Positions 49,359-58,998 of a stretch of 64,000 nt of DNA are shown here, one piece after another. Within the stretch, counting starts at the first letter, position 1; every line of letters starts with the position of its first letter. Under the pieces are notes generated by a model. That model did no database searches. It saw only the letters and a program-made list of their open reading frames with translations, and had not been told where the DNA came from. The translations under genes and the position numbers were made by a program. Source of the DNA: Streptomyces sp. P9-A4 (GTDB taxonomy: Bacteria > Actinomycetota > Actinomycetes > Streptomycetales > Streptomycetaceae); contig NZ_JAZIFY010000001.1 of NCBI RefSeq assembly GCF_036634195.1, positions 4,040,501 to 4,104,500 of the forward strand. Direction: 5' to 3'.

Positions 49359-50759
49359 GTGACTATTCGCCTGTACGACACCAGCGCCCGGCAGATCCGT
49401 GACTTCACCCCGCTCACGCCGGGCTGCGTCTCGATCTACCTCTGTGGCGCCACCGTCCAGGCGGCCCCGCACATCGGGCACATCCGGTCGGGGCTGAACT
49501 TCGACATCATGCGCCGCTGGTTCGCGTACCGCGGCTACGACGTCACGTTCATCCGCAACGTCACCGACATCGACGACAAGATCATCACCAAGGGCGGGGA
49601 CCAGGGCCGTCCCTGGTGGTCCATCGGCTACGAGAACGAGCGCGCGTTCAACTCGGGCTACGAGGCCCTCGGTTGCCTGCCGCCCACCTACGAGCCGCGC
49701 GCCACCGGGCACGTCCCCGAGATGATCGAGATGATGCGCGGCCTCATCGAGCGCGGCCACGCGTACGAGGCCGACGGCAGCGTCTACTTCGACGTGCGCT
49801 CCTTCCCGGGCTACCTGGAGCTGTCCAACCAGGACATCGACGACCTGCGCCAGCCCTCCGAGGACGGCATCACCGGCAAGCGCGACCCGCGCGACTTCGC
49901 GATGTGGAAGGCGACCAAGCCGGGCGAGCCCGACTGGGAGACCCCCTGGGGCCGCGGCCGGCCCGGCTGGCACCTGGAGTGCTCGGCCATGGCCCACAAG
50001 TACCTGGGCTCCGCCTTCGACATCCACGGCGGCGGCCTCGACCTGATCTTCCCGCACCACGAGAACGAGATCGCCCAGGCCAAGGCCTTCGGCGACTCCT
50101 TCGCGGGGTACTGGGTGCACAACGCCTGGGTCACCATGAGCGGCGAGAAGATGTCGAAGTCGCTCGGCAACAGCGTGCTGGTGTCCGAGATGGTGAAGAA
50201 CTGGCGCCCGATCGTCCTCCGCTACTACCTGGGCACCCCGCACTACCGCTCGATGATCGAGTACAGCGAGGAGGCCCTGCGCGAGGCCGAGTCGGCGTTC
50301 GCCCGTATCGAGGGCTTCGTCCAGCGCGCCACCGAGAAGGCCGGGGCGACCGTCGCCCCCGCCGACGAGGTGCCGCCGGCCTTCGCCGAGGCCATGGACG
50401 ACGACCTGGGCGTGCCGCACGCGCTCGCGATCATCCACACCACCGTCCGGCAGGGCAACAGCGCCCTCGCCGCGGACGACAAGGACGAGGCCATCGCCCG
50501 CCTCGCCGAGGTCCGTGCCATGCTCGGCGTCCTCGGCCTCGACCCGCTCGACCCGCACTGGGCCGAGGAGGCGAGTGGCGGCGAGGAGCTCCACGGCGTC
50601 GTCGACACCCTCGTACGGCTCGTGCTCCAGCAGCGCGAGTCGGCCCGCGAGCGGAAGGACTGGGCGACGGCGGACGCGATCCGCGACCAGCTCAACCAGT
50701 CCGGGCTGGCCATCGAGGACAGCCCCGACGGCGCCCGCTGGACGCTGGGCAACCGTTAG
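49359..50759 (+). CDS. cysS: cysteinyl-tRNA synthetase
   Basis: A 466-residue class I synthetase charging tRNA-Cys. Seen: Zn-binding Cys in YLCGATVQ, the HIGH-like PHIGHIRSGLN, the second zinc site region WHLECSAMA, FPHHENEIAQ, and KMSKS in GEKMSKSLGNSV. GTG 49359 follows TACCCT (49347-49352) by six bases, so the mRNA is probably leaderless; GTG 49356 is equally in frame. It is followed by rlmB, 99 bp on. It is CysS proper, not the mycothiol ligase MshC, judged by the full anticodon-binding C-terminal part. Confidence 0.93.
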   Translation: MTIRLYDTSARQIRDFTPLTPGCVSIYLCGATVQAAPHIGHIRSGLNFDIMRRWFAYRGYDVTFIRNVTDIDDKIITKGGDQGRPWWSIGYENERAFNSGYEALGCLPPTYEPRATGHVPEMIEMMRGLIERGHAYEADGSVYFDVRSFPGYLELSNQDIDDLRQPSEDGITGKRDPRDFAMWKATKPGEPDWETPWGRGRPGWHLECSAMAHKYLGSAFDIHGGGLDLIFPHHENEIAQAKAFGDSFAGYWVHNAWVTMSGEKMSKSLGNSVLVSEMVKNWRPIVLRYYLGTPHYRSMIEYSEEALREAESAFARIEGFVQRATEKAGATVAPADEVPPAFAEAMDDDLGVPHALAIIHTTVRQGNSALAADDKDEAIARLAEVRAMLGVLGLDPLDPHWAEEASGGEELHGVVDTLVRLVLQQRESARERKDWATADAIRDQLNQSGLAIEDSPDGARWTLGNR

Positions 50760-50858
50760 AAGACGTGCCGCTCGGGCCTCCGGGCGGCACACTTCAGTTA
50801 CAGACCTACGTACGCGAGTCACCTGACCCTCGTACGCAACACCGAGGATTAGGTAGTC

Positions 50859-51815
50859 ATGGCCGGGAACAGCCAGCGCAGGAACCGTCGCACGTCCAAC
50901 AAGAAGGGTGCGACGATCGGCAGCGGTGGCCAGCGGCGCAAGGGCCTCGAAGGCAAGGGCCCGACCCCGCCCGCCTCCGCCCGCAAGGGCCACAAGAAGA
51001 ACCGCGTAGCCAACGCCCAGGCCCGGCAGACCGCCACCCGCCGTCCGGTCGCCCGCCGCGGCGGCAAGGGCACCTCCGAGATGGTCGTCGGCCGCAACCC
51101 GGTCTTCGAGGCCCTGCGCGACGGCGTGCCCGCCTCGACGCTGTACGTGCAGCAGTTCATCGACAACGACGAGCGCGTGCGCGAGGCCCTGAACCTCGCC
51201 ACCGGCCGCGGCAACATCAACATCATGGAGGCGCCGCGCCCCGAGCTCGACCGGATGACGAACGGCCTCAACCACCAGGGCCTCGTCCTCCAGGTCCCGC
51301 CGTACGAGTACGCGCACCCCGAGGACCTCGCCGCGACGGCGTACGACCACCACGAGGACCCGCTGATCGTCGCCCTCGACGGCGTCACCGACCCGCGTAA
51401 CCTCGGCGCCGTCGTCCGCTCCGTCGCCGCCTTCGGCGGTCACGGCGTCGTCGTCCCCGAGCGGCGCGCCGCCGGCATGACCGCCGGTGCGTGGAAGACC
51501 TCGGCCGGCACCGCCGCCCGTACGCCGGTCGCCCGCGCCACCAACCTGACCCGCTGCCTGGAGGCGTACCAGAAGGCCGGCATCACCGTCGTCGGCCTCG
51601 CCGCCGACGGCGAGCACAAGGTCCACGAGCTGGAGGCGCTGTCCGGCCCGGTCGTCATCGTCGTCGGCTCCGAGGGCAAGGGCCTGTCCCGCCTGGTCGG
51701 CGAGACCTGCGACTACCTCGTCCGCATCCCGATGCCGGGCGGCGCCGAGTCGCTGAACGCCGGTGTCGCGGCGGGCGTCGTGCTGTACGAGGCGGCCCGC
51801 CGCCGCATGGGCTGA
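50859..51815 (+). CDS. rlmB: RlmB, 23S rRNA (guanosine-2'-O-)-methyltransferase
   Basis: A 318-residue SpoU-family enzyme that methylates the ribose of G2251 in 23S rRNA (E. coli numbering). Residues 1-75 are a basic Lys/Arg/Gly-rich extension typical of actinobacteria. Next comes the substrate-binding domain ([15 protein letters not shown]) and the SpoU domain with [30 protein letters not shown] and the trefoil-knot end [14 protein letters not shown] (core SLNAGVA). Confidence 0.94.
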   Translation: MAGNSQRRNRRTSNKKGATIGSGGQRRKGLEGKGPTPPASARKGHKKNRVANAQARQTATRRPVARRGGKGTSEMVVGRNPVFEALRDGVPASTLYVQQFIDNDERVREALNLATGRGNINIMEAPRPELDRMTNGLNHQGLVLQVPPYEYAHPEDLAATAYDHHEDPLIVALDGVTDPRNLGAVVRSVAAFGGHGVVVPERRAAGMTAGAWKTSAGTAARTPVARATNLTRCLEAYQKAGITVVGLAADGEHKVHELEALSGPVVIVVGSEGKGLSRLVGETCDYLVRIPMPGGAESLNAGVAAGVVLYEAARRRMG

Positions 51816-51830
51816 CCCGCCGCGACGGGA

Positions 51831-51907
51831 GCTGACCCGGCCCGACCGGGCTCAGCGCCCGATCCGGCTCAGGCGCTGACCCGGCCCGAACCCGGCTCAG
51901 CGCCCGA
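51831..51907. repeat. two direct repeats of about 32 bp after rlmB
   Basis: GCTGACCCGGCCCGACCGGG + CTCAGCGCCCGA (51831-51862) recurs with a one-base insertion at 51875-51907. Each copy can fold (CCCGG/CCGGG), so the pair may end rlmB transcription. Confidence 0.7.
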
Positions 51908-51952
51908 CCCGCCGTATCGGCACCCGTACCCGCATCCGTACCCGCGCCCGCC

Positions 51953-52585
51953 TCAGGCCGTCAGGCCTGCCAGGCGGGCGCGCGTCATCGCGGCGATGGT
52001 GAAACCGTCCGTGACCCGGCCGTCGGCGATCATCGCCTCCGCCTCCGCGAACGGGAGCGTCAGCGAACTCCGGATCGCCTCCGACTCCGCCAGCCGGCCG
52101 ATCCCGTCGATCCGGGCCGCGAAGAGCAGCACCCGGTCGCCCGTCATCCCGCTGTCCGGATGCAGCTCGCCGAGCGGGATCAGCTCCCGCACCCGCGCCC
52201 CGATCTCCTCGTCCAGCTCCTTCGCGGCGTTCTCCTCGCCCGTGAGGCCCCGGGTGCCGAAGCCCCGGGGCAGCTCCCACTGCCAGGACCGGGTGGCGTG
52301 CCGGTACTGCTCGATCAGCACGATCCGGTCGCCGAGCAGCGGCAGCACGACACAGCCCGGCTCGGGCGCCGCACTCATCGAACGGATGTACGTGCCTTCC
52401 CGGCCGTCCGGGAACCGCACCGGGTCCCGGACGAGCAGGACGTACGGGTCCTGGTAGAGCACCCCGCCGGCCGCCGCGACCGCCGCCGGGTCGCTGAGGA
52501 TCTCGATGCCGCCCGGCTCGTTGCGGAACAGCTCCGGCCGCTCGGCGCGCAGTCGTGCGTAGCGGTTCGCGGGCTCCCTGCTCAT
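51953..52585 (-). CDS. NUDIX hydrolase
   Basis: A 210-residue protein related to ADP-ribose pyrophosphatases. The Nudix helix core is KELDEEIG (in place of RELxEExG), following ELPRGFGTRGLTGEENAA; the usual first Glu of the box is replaced. The likely substrates are nucleoside diphosphate sugars. It is directly downstream of a 545-residue gene of unknown function on the same strand, 74 bp apart, and they may be cotranscribed. Confidence 0.85.
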   Translation of the reverse strand: MSREPANRYARLRAERPELFRNEPGGIEILSDPAAVAAAGGVLYQDPYVLLVRDPVRFPDGREGTYIRSMSAAPEPGCVVLPLLGDRIVLIEQYRHATRSWQWELPRGFGTRGLTGEENAAKELDEEIGARVRELIPLGELHPDSGMTGDRVLLFAARIDGIGRLAESEAIRSSLTLPFAEAEAMIADGRVTDGFTIAAMTRARLAGLTA

Positions 52586-52659
52586 GGGCCCTGCCTTTCC
52601 CGGCCCTCGGGCCGGTTCGTTCCGGGGCCCGGTGCGGGTGCCCGCTCCCGTGCCCCTGC

Positions 52660-54297
52660 TCAGTCGGGCTGACGCTGCTGGTCGGCCTGGCGGAGGCCGC
52701 CGACCGGCCGCCCCGTCCGGACGACCGGCCCGCCGTACGCCCCCAGGATCGCTTCCCAGTCCCGCTTCAGGTTGCCCAGCCGCAGGGACGGCAATGTCAG
52801 CGAGTGCCCGAGTCCTCCGCGCCGGCTCTTCGCGCCCCGGTCGAAGAACTCCAGCCGGATCGTCAGCGTGCCGGCGACCGCGGTCAGCCCCTGGACCAAC
52901 CCCGCCACGAGCGACACCTCCTCGCCGCTGGTGATCTGCAGGGCGACCCCGCCGGCCTCGACCACCAGGGCCGTGACGATGTCCCGGGTGTACCCGCCGC
53001 TGCCGCCGGCGCTCGTCGCCCGCGCGGTCTTCAGCATCCGCGCGTGCCGCCGTGCCACCTCGGTGGTGCCCGCCGCGAACTCCTCCGGGGACGGGATCCG
53101 CCCGTTGTCGAAGCCGCCGCCCCGGACGAAGGCGTCGAGGGAGTCCACGTACGCCCGCCACTCCTCCTCCCGCCGCAGCCGGTTGATGTCGGCGAGGGAG
53201 AGCCCGGCGTACGAGTTCGGGCCGTCCACGGCCCGGTGCAGCGCGTCCGCGAACAGATCGCGCAGCAGCAGGCCGATCGCCTCCGGGTCGTCGTCGCGGG
53301 GGCGCAGGTCGGTGCGCAGCTCCTGGAGCGTGGAGCGGGGCGGGGAGTCCGGCGGGGTCAGCGGGATCACCCCGGCGGCGCGGGGCACGCCCAGGCTGTA
53401 GAGCAGGTCCACCAGCTGCTTGGTGGGGACGACGTGATCCCCCTCGCGCAGCAGGTTCTGGTACGGATCGGTGCCGGGCCGGGTGATGAACCGCTCGTAG
53501 ACGGCGTTCCGCGTGATGTCCCGGTCGTTGTCCTGCTCGCCCGCCCAGAAGTACATGTCCTTGAGGACGCCCTCGCGCATGGACCGGGCCAGCTCTTCCG
53601 GGATGCCGAGGTCCTTGGCGAGCTGTCCGGCCTCCAGCCGGCGCAGGAGGGAGAGGTTCGAGGAGAAGAAGTTGCCGATCTGGCCGGCCTTGCCGCGGTT
53701 GGACTCGTCGTCCCAGTCGAAGCGGACCAGGGCGGGGTCGGTTTCGTTCGTCACCAGCTCGCGCCAGGCGCGGCCGACGAACCGGTCGTGGGCCCAGGCG
53801 AAGCCCTCGGCGGGGTGCCGTTCGGTGTACAGGTAGGGGATCAGCGCCTTGTCGTTCAGGAGCCGGACGAACGCCTCCCGCTCCACGGGGTCGGCGGACG
53901 GCAGGTAGTTCGCGTACAGCGCCTCGTTGTTGAGGAAGAAGGCGCGGTTGACCACCAGGGTGCCGCTGTTCACGAGCGAGCGGCGCAGCTCGGCGGAGGC
54001 CGCTTCGACGGCTTCCACGGGCGGCCGTGCGGGCGCGGAGGCGCGCTGGCGGGCGCTCGCCAGATCGGCGGGCAACCACTGGTTGTCGAGGGCCTGGGCC
54101 ATCACCGGGTAGTCGTGGAGGTCCCCGAAGACGAGCTGGTGGGACTCCCGTACGGGAGTGGGGGGAGCGGCGGGGGCGTCGGGGGTTCCGGCGGCGGTGG
54201 GGGGCGCGGAGTCCTGGGGGGACCGGGGCGCCGGTACGCGGTCGAGTGCGGCGTCCGGGCTCTGCTCGGTCCCCGGTCGCGGGGCGGGATCGGTCAT
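52660..54297 (-). CDS. 545-residue protein of unknown function
   Basis: I do not recognise this gene. Residues 1-50 are Pro/Ala-rich. From about 52 (HQLVFGDLHDYPVMAQALDN) a long, mainly helical, charged domain follows with conserved-looking segments FFLNNEALYANYLPSA, DWDDESNRGKAGQIGNF and FWAGEQDNDRDITRN. Around 430-480 there is a more hydrophobic region (IVTALVVEAGGVALQITSGE) that could enter a membrane. No signal peptide. Pairing with a NUDIX hydrolase suggests a nucleotide-linked role, but that is only context. Confidence 0.75.
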   Translation of the reverse strand: MTDPAPRPGTEQSPDAALDRVPAPRSPQDSAPPTAAGTPDAPAAPPTPVRESHQLVFGDLHDYPVMAQALDNQWLPADLASARQRASAPARPPVEAVEAASAELRRSLVNSGTLVVNRAFFLNNEALYANYLPSADPVEREAFVRLLNDKALIPYLYTERHPAEGFAWAHDRFVGRAWRELVTNETDPALVRFDWDDESNRGKAGQIGNFFSSNLSLLRRLEAGQLAKDLGIPEELARSMREGVLKDMYFWAGEQDNDRDITRNAVYERFITRPGTDPYQNLLREGDHVVPTKQLVDLLYSLGVPRAAGVIPLTPPDSPPRSTLQELRTDLRPRDDDPEAIGLLLRDLFADALHRAVDGPNSYAGLSLADINRLRREEEWRAYVDSLDAFVRGGGFDNGRIPSPEEFAAGTTEVARRHARMLKTARATSAGGSGGYTRDIVTALVVEAGGVALQITSGEEVSLVAGLVQGLTAVAGTLTIRLEFFDRGAKSRRGGLGHSLTLPSLRLGNLKRDWEAILGAYGGPVVRTGRPVGGLRQADQQRQPD

Positions 54298-54459
54298 GGC
54301 TGCGCTCCCTCGTGCGTGGTCCGGGTCAACTCTTCTGATTCTAGGAAGAAGTGACGACCCGTGACCTGGTAGAGGTTCCCGTTCCGGCGTTGATCTTGAC
54401 GGGTCTCGGACATTTGCGATCCGTCAAGGCAGTGTCCTAAACCCAGATCACTCGGTTAG

Positions 54460-56019
54460 ATGAGTGTGGACACCAGAACGCCCCGGCCGGGGTTCGACGA
54501 TCAGCCCGCGTTGAGCATGGTCAAGGTGGATTCCGATCCCGCCCAGGTGATCGTGAACCACGCCAGCTTCCGTGTGCGGCTCGCGCCGGCCCCGCAGCCG
54601 AAGTTCGGCGCCGGCGCCCGCATCGCAGCCCTGTCCGGAGCGGCGGGAGCGGGCGGACCGCGCCGTCGCCCCGTCGTGTGGAGCGGGAAGTCCGCACCGG
54701 GCGCGACCGGTCTCCTCCAGGCCGTGCGCGAGTCGTCCGTCTCCACGCTCGCCCCCGCGGTCGGCCACGGGGGGCCGGGCGCCGGCTCCACCCAGGCCAT
54801 CCAGCGCTTCGACGACACCATGCCCACCCCCGTGGTGCCCGCCGACGGCCCCCTGCTGCCGCCGATGCGCCGCGCCGAGGGCGCGTACGACGACCTGTAC
54901 GAGATGCGGCCCGGGACCACCGGACCGGAGGCGTACGAGGACGGCGAGACGCCCGGCCGGACGGCCCAGCGCCACGGCCAGGACAGCGTCCGGCACGCCT
55001 ACTACCCGGGCCGCCGGATGAACCTCGGCGTCGTCCTCCTCCCGCTCCGCGTCTTCCTCGGCTTCATCTCCATCTACGCGGGCATGGGCAAGCTCTGCGA
55101 CCCCGTCTACTTCGACGGCGGCGAGCGCGGCTCCATGGTGAAGTGGCTCAACTCCCTCCACCCCTGGGCCCTCGCCGAACCGCTGCGCGACTTCGCCCTC
55201 CAGCACCCCGTCGGCGCCGGACTCACCGTCGCCTTCCTCCAGGTCGTCGTCGGTGTCCTCACCGTCCTCGGCCTCTGGCAGCGCGTCGCGGCCGTCGTCG
55301 GCGCCCTGCTCTCCGCGGCGCTCATCCTGACCGTCAGCTGGAAGACCGTCCCGGTCTACGACTCCGCCGACATCATCTATCTGGCCGCCTGGTCGCCGCT
55401 GATCATCGCCGGGGCCCCGGTCTACTCCCTCGACGGCCGCCTCGCGGGCGAGGCCTGGCGCACCCTCGGCCCCCGCGCCGAACTCTGGGACCTGCGCCGC
55501 CGCGTCGTGCGCCGCAGCACCCTCCTCGCCTCCGTGGTCGTCGGCCTCACCCTCCTCATCGGCTCCGTCCTCGGCGGCGCCGTCCGCTCCACCGAGATGA
55601 TCACCGTCCCGGGCCCCAACGACGACCCGATCAACCACCTTCCCGGCCGCCCGCTCCCCACGGAGCCGACCCGCCGCGCCCCCTCCGAGGCCGCGTCCAC
55701 CGCGCCCGAGCCCGCCGCGACCAGCGAGGCCCCGGCGGAGCGCCAGAAGACCGAGGAGGCGAGCCGGCCGACGGAGCCGACCCGCGAGTCGCCCCGGACA
55801 CAGGAGCGGCGCCCGACCTCCACCGAGGGCAGTGGCACGGGCACCACCCGTACGCCCGTGCAGTCCAAGCCCGCGCCGCCGCCGTCCACGAGCGACACCC
55901 CGAGCAGCACGGGGAGCGGGTCGAGCGGCGGCTCGACCGGCGGGACGACGGACACGCCGTCGGAGCCCGGCTCGACGACCGGCGGGGCGAAGAACCCGAT
56001 CGGCGGCCTGCTGGGCTGA
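54460..56019 (+). CDS. DoxX-family membrane protein with long disordered flanks
   Basis: A 519-residue protein. The first 185 residues are Pro/Ala/Arg-rich and cytoplasmic. The DoxX core (about 187-330) begins LGVVLLPLRVFLGFISIYAGMGKL (core RVFLGFISIYAGMGK) and has four membrane helices, and a fifth hydrophobic helix follows at about 355-375. The last 130 residues are Thr/Ser/Pro/Glu-rich with GSGSSGGSTGGT repeats. DoxX proteins link to thiosulfate oxidation or redox homeostasis; the exact role is unknown. Confidence 0.85.
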   Translation: MSVDTRTPRPGFDDQPALSMVKVDSDPAQVIVNHASFRVRLAPAPQPKFGAGARIAALSGAAGAGGPRRRPVVWSGKSAPGATGLLQAVRESSVSTLAPAVGHGGPGAGSTQAIQRFDDTMPTPVVPADGPLLPPMRRAEGAYDDLYEMRPGTTGPEAYEDGETPGRTAQRHGQDSVRHAYYPGRRMNLGVVLLPLRVFLGFISIYAGMGKLCDPVYFDGGERGSMVKWLNSLHPWALAEPLRDFALQHPVGAGLTVAFLQVVVGVLTVLGLWQRVAAVVGALLSAALILTVSWKTVPVYDSADIIYLAAWSPLIIAGAPVYSLDGRLAGEAWRTLGPRAELWDLRRRVVRRSTLLASVVVGLTLLIGSVLGGAVRSTEMITVPGPNDDPINHLPGRPLPTEPTRRAPSEAASTAPEPAATSEAPAERQKTEEASRPTEPTRESPRTQERRPTSTEGSGTGTTRTPVQSKPAPPPSTSDTPSSTGSGSSGGSTGGTTDTPSEPGSTTGGAKNPIGGLLG

Positions 56020-56044
56020 GGACACCGGCCTCGTACGTACGGAA

Positions 56045-56077
56045 AGGGCGGCACCGCGTTCTGCGCGGTGCCGCCCT
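56045..56077. terminator. perfect 14-bp hairpin between convergent genes
   Basis: AGGGCGGCACCGCG (56045-56058), TTCTG loop, exact complement to 56077, then CTTGTTCTCT. It serves the DoxX gene and perhaps the convergent nucleotidyltransferase gene. Confidence 0.88.
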
Positions 56078-56118
56078 CTTGTTCTCTCTGCGCCGGTGTC
56101 TGTCTGTGCGGCTCCGGC

Positions 56119-56835
56119 TCAGCCCCGCTGGGCGGCGAGCTCCTTCGCGGCCTCCGTGAGGTCCTTGGCGGTGTCGATGGCCCTCCAGTACGCCCCCTGG
56201 GGCAGCGGGAAGCCGGCGAGGCGCCGCTCGCGGGCGAGGCGGGGGAAGGTGGTCCGCTCGTGGTCGCCGAGGTCGGGGAGGAGTTCGGTGAAGGCGGCGG
56301 AGAAGACGTACACGCCCGCGTTGATGAGGAACGGCGAGGGCGGCGCCTCGATGAAGTCGGTGATGTGCCCGAAGTTGTCGGTCTCGACGGCGCCCCACGG
56401 GATGCGGGGGCGGGCCAGGGCGAGCGTCGCGAGGGCGTCGCGCTCGGCGTGGAAGGCGGCCATCTCGCGCAGCGAGAACCGGGTCCAGATGTCGCCGTTG
56501 GTGGCGTACCAGGGCTGGTCGGGCGCGGGCAGGTGCCCGGCGGCGTACTTGAGACCGCCGCCGCGGCCCAGCGGCTCGGTCTCGACGACCGTGGTCACCT
56601 TGAGGGGGAGGTCGGCGCCCTCAAGCCACTCCTGGAGCACCTCGGCGAGATGGCCGCAGGAGACGACGGCGTCGGTCACGCCCTCGGCGGCCAGCCAGGA
56701 AAGCTGATGGCCGATGATCGGGGTCCCGGTGCCCGGGATCTCGACCATCGGCTTGGGGCGGTCGTCGGTGTACGGGCGGAGCCGTGAGCCCTGGCCGCCC
56801 GCCAGGACCACGGCCTGCGTCGGAGAGGTGTGCAT
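56119..56835 (-). CDS. sugar-phosphate nucleotidyltransferase
   Basis: A 238-residue NTP-transferase. The nucleotide loop is VVLAGGQGSRLRPYTDDRPKPMV (core AGGQGSRLRP, Lys in RPKPM), with metal Asp in ATNGDIW and the substrate loop INAGVYVF. It is short, a catalytic domain only, as in MurU- or GlmU-N-type enzymes. The sugar (mannose-1-P, glucose-1-P or MurNAc-1-P) cannot be decided from sequence. Confidence 0.88.
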   Translation of the reverse strand: MHTSPTQAVVLAGGQGSRLRPYTDDRPKPMVEIPGTGTPIIGHQLSWLAAEGVTDAVVSCGHLAEVLQEWLEGADLPLKVTTVVETEPLGRGGGLKYAAGHLPAPDQPWYATNGDIWTRFSLREMAAFHAERDALATLALARPRIPWGAVETDNFGHITDFIEAPPSPFLINAGVYVFSAAFTELLPDLGDHERTTFPRLARERRLAGFPLPQGAYWRAIDTAKDLTEAAKELAAQRG

Positions 56836-56902
56836 ACGGGGAACGATAGGCGCCCCGTACGCGCGCGGTCCGGACGCGCGGCGGCGCTCAGCGTCCGGCT
56901 GT

Positions 56903-57313
56903 TCAGCTCGCGCGCATCACGCCGGTCGCGAACGAGGTGTCGCAGACCGGGCGGGAGAAGGACTGGGCGCGGGTGGGGCCGTACTGCTCGACGGCGGCGC
57001 GGCCGAGGGAACGGGCGATGGACATGCAGTGCTTGGCGAGCGAAGGACGGTTCTCCACCTCGCGCTGGAGGTGGGTGAGGGCCGTGCCCGGGTCCTTCTC
57101 CTGGAGCTCGGCGAGGAGCTGGTCGCGCAGGACGTCCTGCGGGGCGCGGGACTTGGCGCGGACGGAGACGTCGGAGGAGGAGGCCGTCAGCTGGGTCCCG
57201 GAGTCCTGGCCGGCCCACGGAACGGCGGACACCGCGAGCGTTCCCGAGAGCACCAGGACGACGGGCAGGACGAGGGCGAGAGAGCGGCCGATTCGGCGGG
57301 CAGTGTGCGTCAC
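56903..57313 (-). CDS. small secreted protein of unknown function
   Basis: A 136-residue protein with a signal peptide (RSLALVLPVVLVLSGTLAVSA, residues about 10-30) and a short helical mature region containing two cysteines (KHCMSIA and RPVCDTSF) that probably form a disulfide. No family recognised. It lies between the nucleotidyltransferase and msiK on the same strand. Confidence 0.7.
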   Translation of the reverse strand: MTHTARRIGRSLALVLPVVLVLSGTLAVSAVPWAGQDSGTQLTASSSDVSVRAKSRAPQDVLRDQLLAELQEKDPGTALTHLQREVENRPSLAKHCMSIARSLGRAAVEQYGPTRAQSFSRPVCDTSFATGVMRAS

Positions 57314-57476
57314 GCAGGCGAGCGTAGCGGCCGGTAGTGATATGGCGACATTTAGTCACTCTCGCGAGGGATGGTTCGAGGCGGCTTTTCGAATCCCGTG
57401 TTGACGCGGAGGGTGGGGGCGGGCCCAGAATGCCGGGGTTTTCCAGGGTAAACCACCACTTGTGCGGCAGATGGGC

Positions 57477-57512
57477 GAACGGCCCCGCATCCGGGTGGAT
57501 GCGGGGCCGTTC
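57477..57512. terminator. msiK terminator, perfect 16-bp stem
   Basis: GAACGGCCCCGCATCC (57477-57492), loop GGGT, exact complement 57497-57512, located 40 bp beyond the msiK stop. Confidence 0.9.
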
Positions 57513-57551
57513 GGCCGGCGCGGCTGGGCTGTGCTCTGCTTCGCTTCCGGG

Positions 57552-58649
<1,098 letters not shown>

Positions 58650-58831
58650 GGTGGTGTGTCCCTTCACCGGCAGGAACGTGCCGGACGATCCGAGTAAAGG
58701 AAGGATTGAGGTCTAGTCCACCTGGGTGAACCGCAAGTGACGCTACCTGCCGGTGCCCGTTCTGTCAGCACTCAAGGCCCCGTGAGATTTCCGACCGTCG
58801 CCGGGGCCGCGTTGGTTACACTGCACTGGCT
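58650..58831. other. msiK and tRNA-Thr intergenic region
   Basis: About 180 bp with no gene. The tRNA promoter is probably TTGGTTACACTGCACT (58812-58827). GAGATTTCCGA and AGTAAAGGAAGGATTGAGGTC lie nearer msiK. Confidence 0.5.
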
Positions 58832-58905
58832 GCCTCCTTAGCTCAGCTGGCCAGAGCACCGCTCTTGTAAAGCGGGGGTCGTCGGTTCGAACCCGACAGG
58901 GGGCT
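58832..58905 (+). tRNA. tRNA-Thr (anticodon UGU)
   Basis: A complete 74-nt cloverleaf: acceptor GCCTCCT/AGGGGGC (one G-U), D-stem GCTC/GAGC, anticodon stem CCGCT/AGCGG with loop CTTGTAA (UGU), T-arm GTCGG-TTCGAAC-CCGAC, discriminator T. CCA is not encoded. It is the integration site of element 2: its 3' half forms attL. Confidence 0.96.
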
Positions 58906-58909
58906 CAAG

Positions 58910-58957
58910 GCGAAGGGCCAGCACCGGGGGCGGTTTCCCCGGTGCTGGCCCCTTCGC
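58910..58957. terminator. hairpin after tRNA-Thr
   Basis: GCGAAGGGCCAGCACCGGGG (58910-58929) pairs with CCCCGGTGCTGGCCCCTTCG + C (58937-58957) with a single bulge. It ends tRNA transcription and probably that of the integrase from the other side. Confidence 0.85.
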
Positions 58958-58998
58958 ATGATCACGGGCGTGCCATCTGCGTGCCAGAAGGCGCGTCT

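Noticed and set aside
49332..51626. Long open frame antisense to cysS and rlmB
   Set aside because: The opposite strand is open only because of GC-biased codons. Its translation is compositionally odd and both sense genes are well established.
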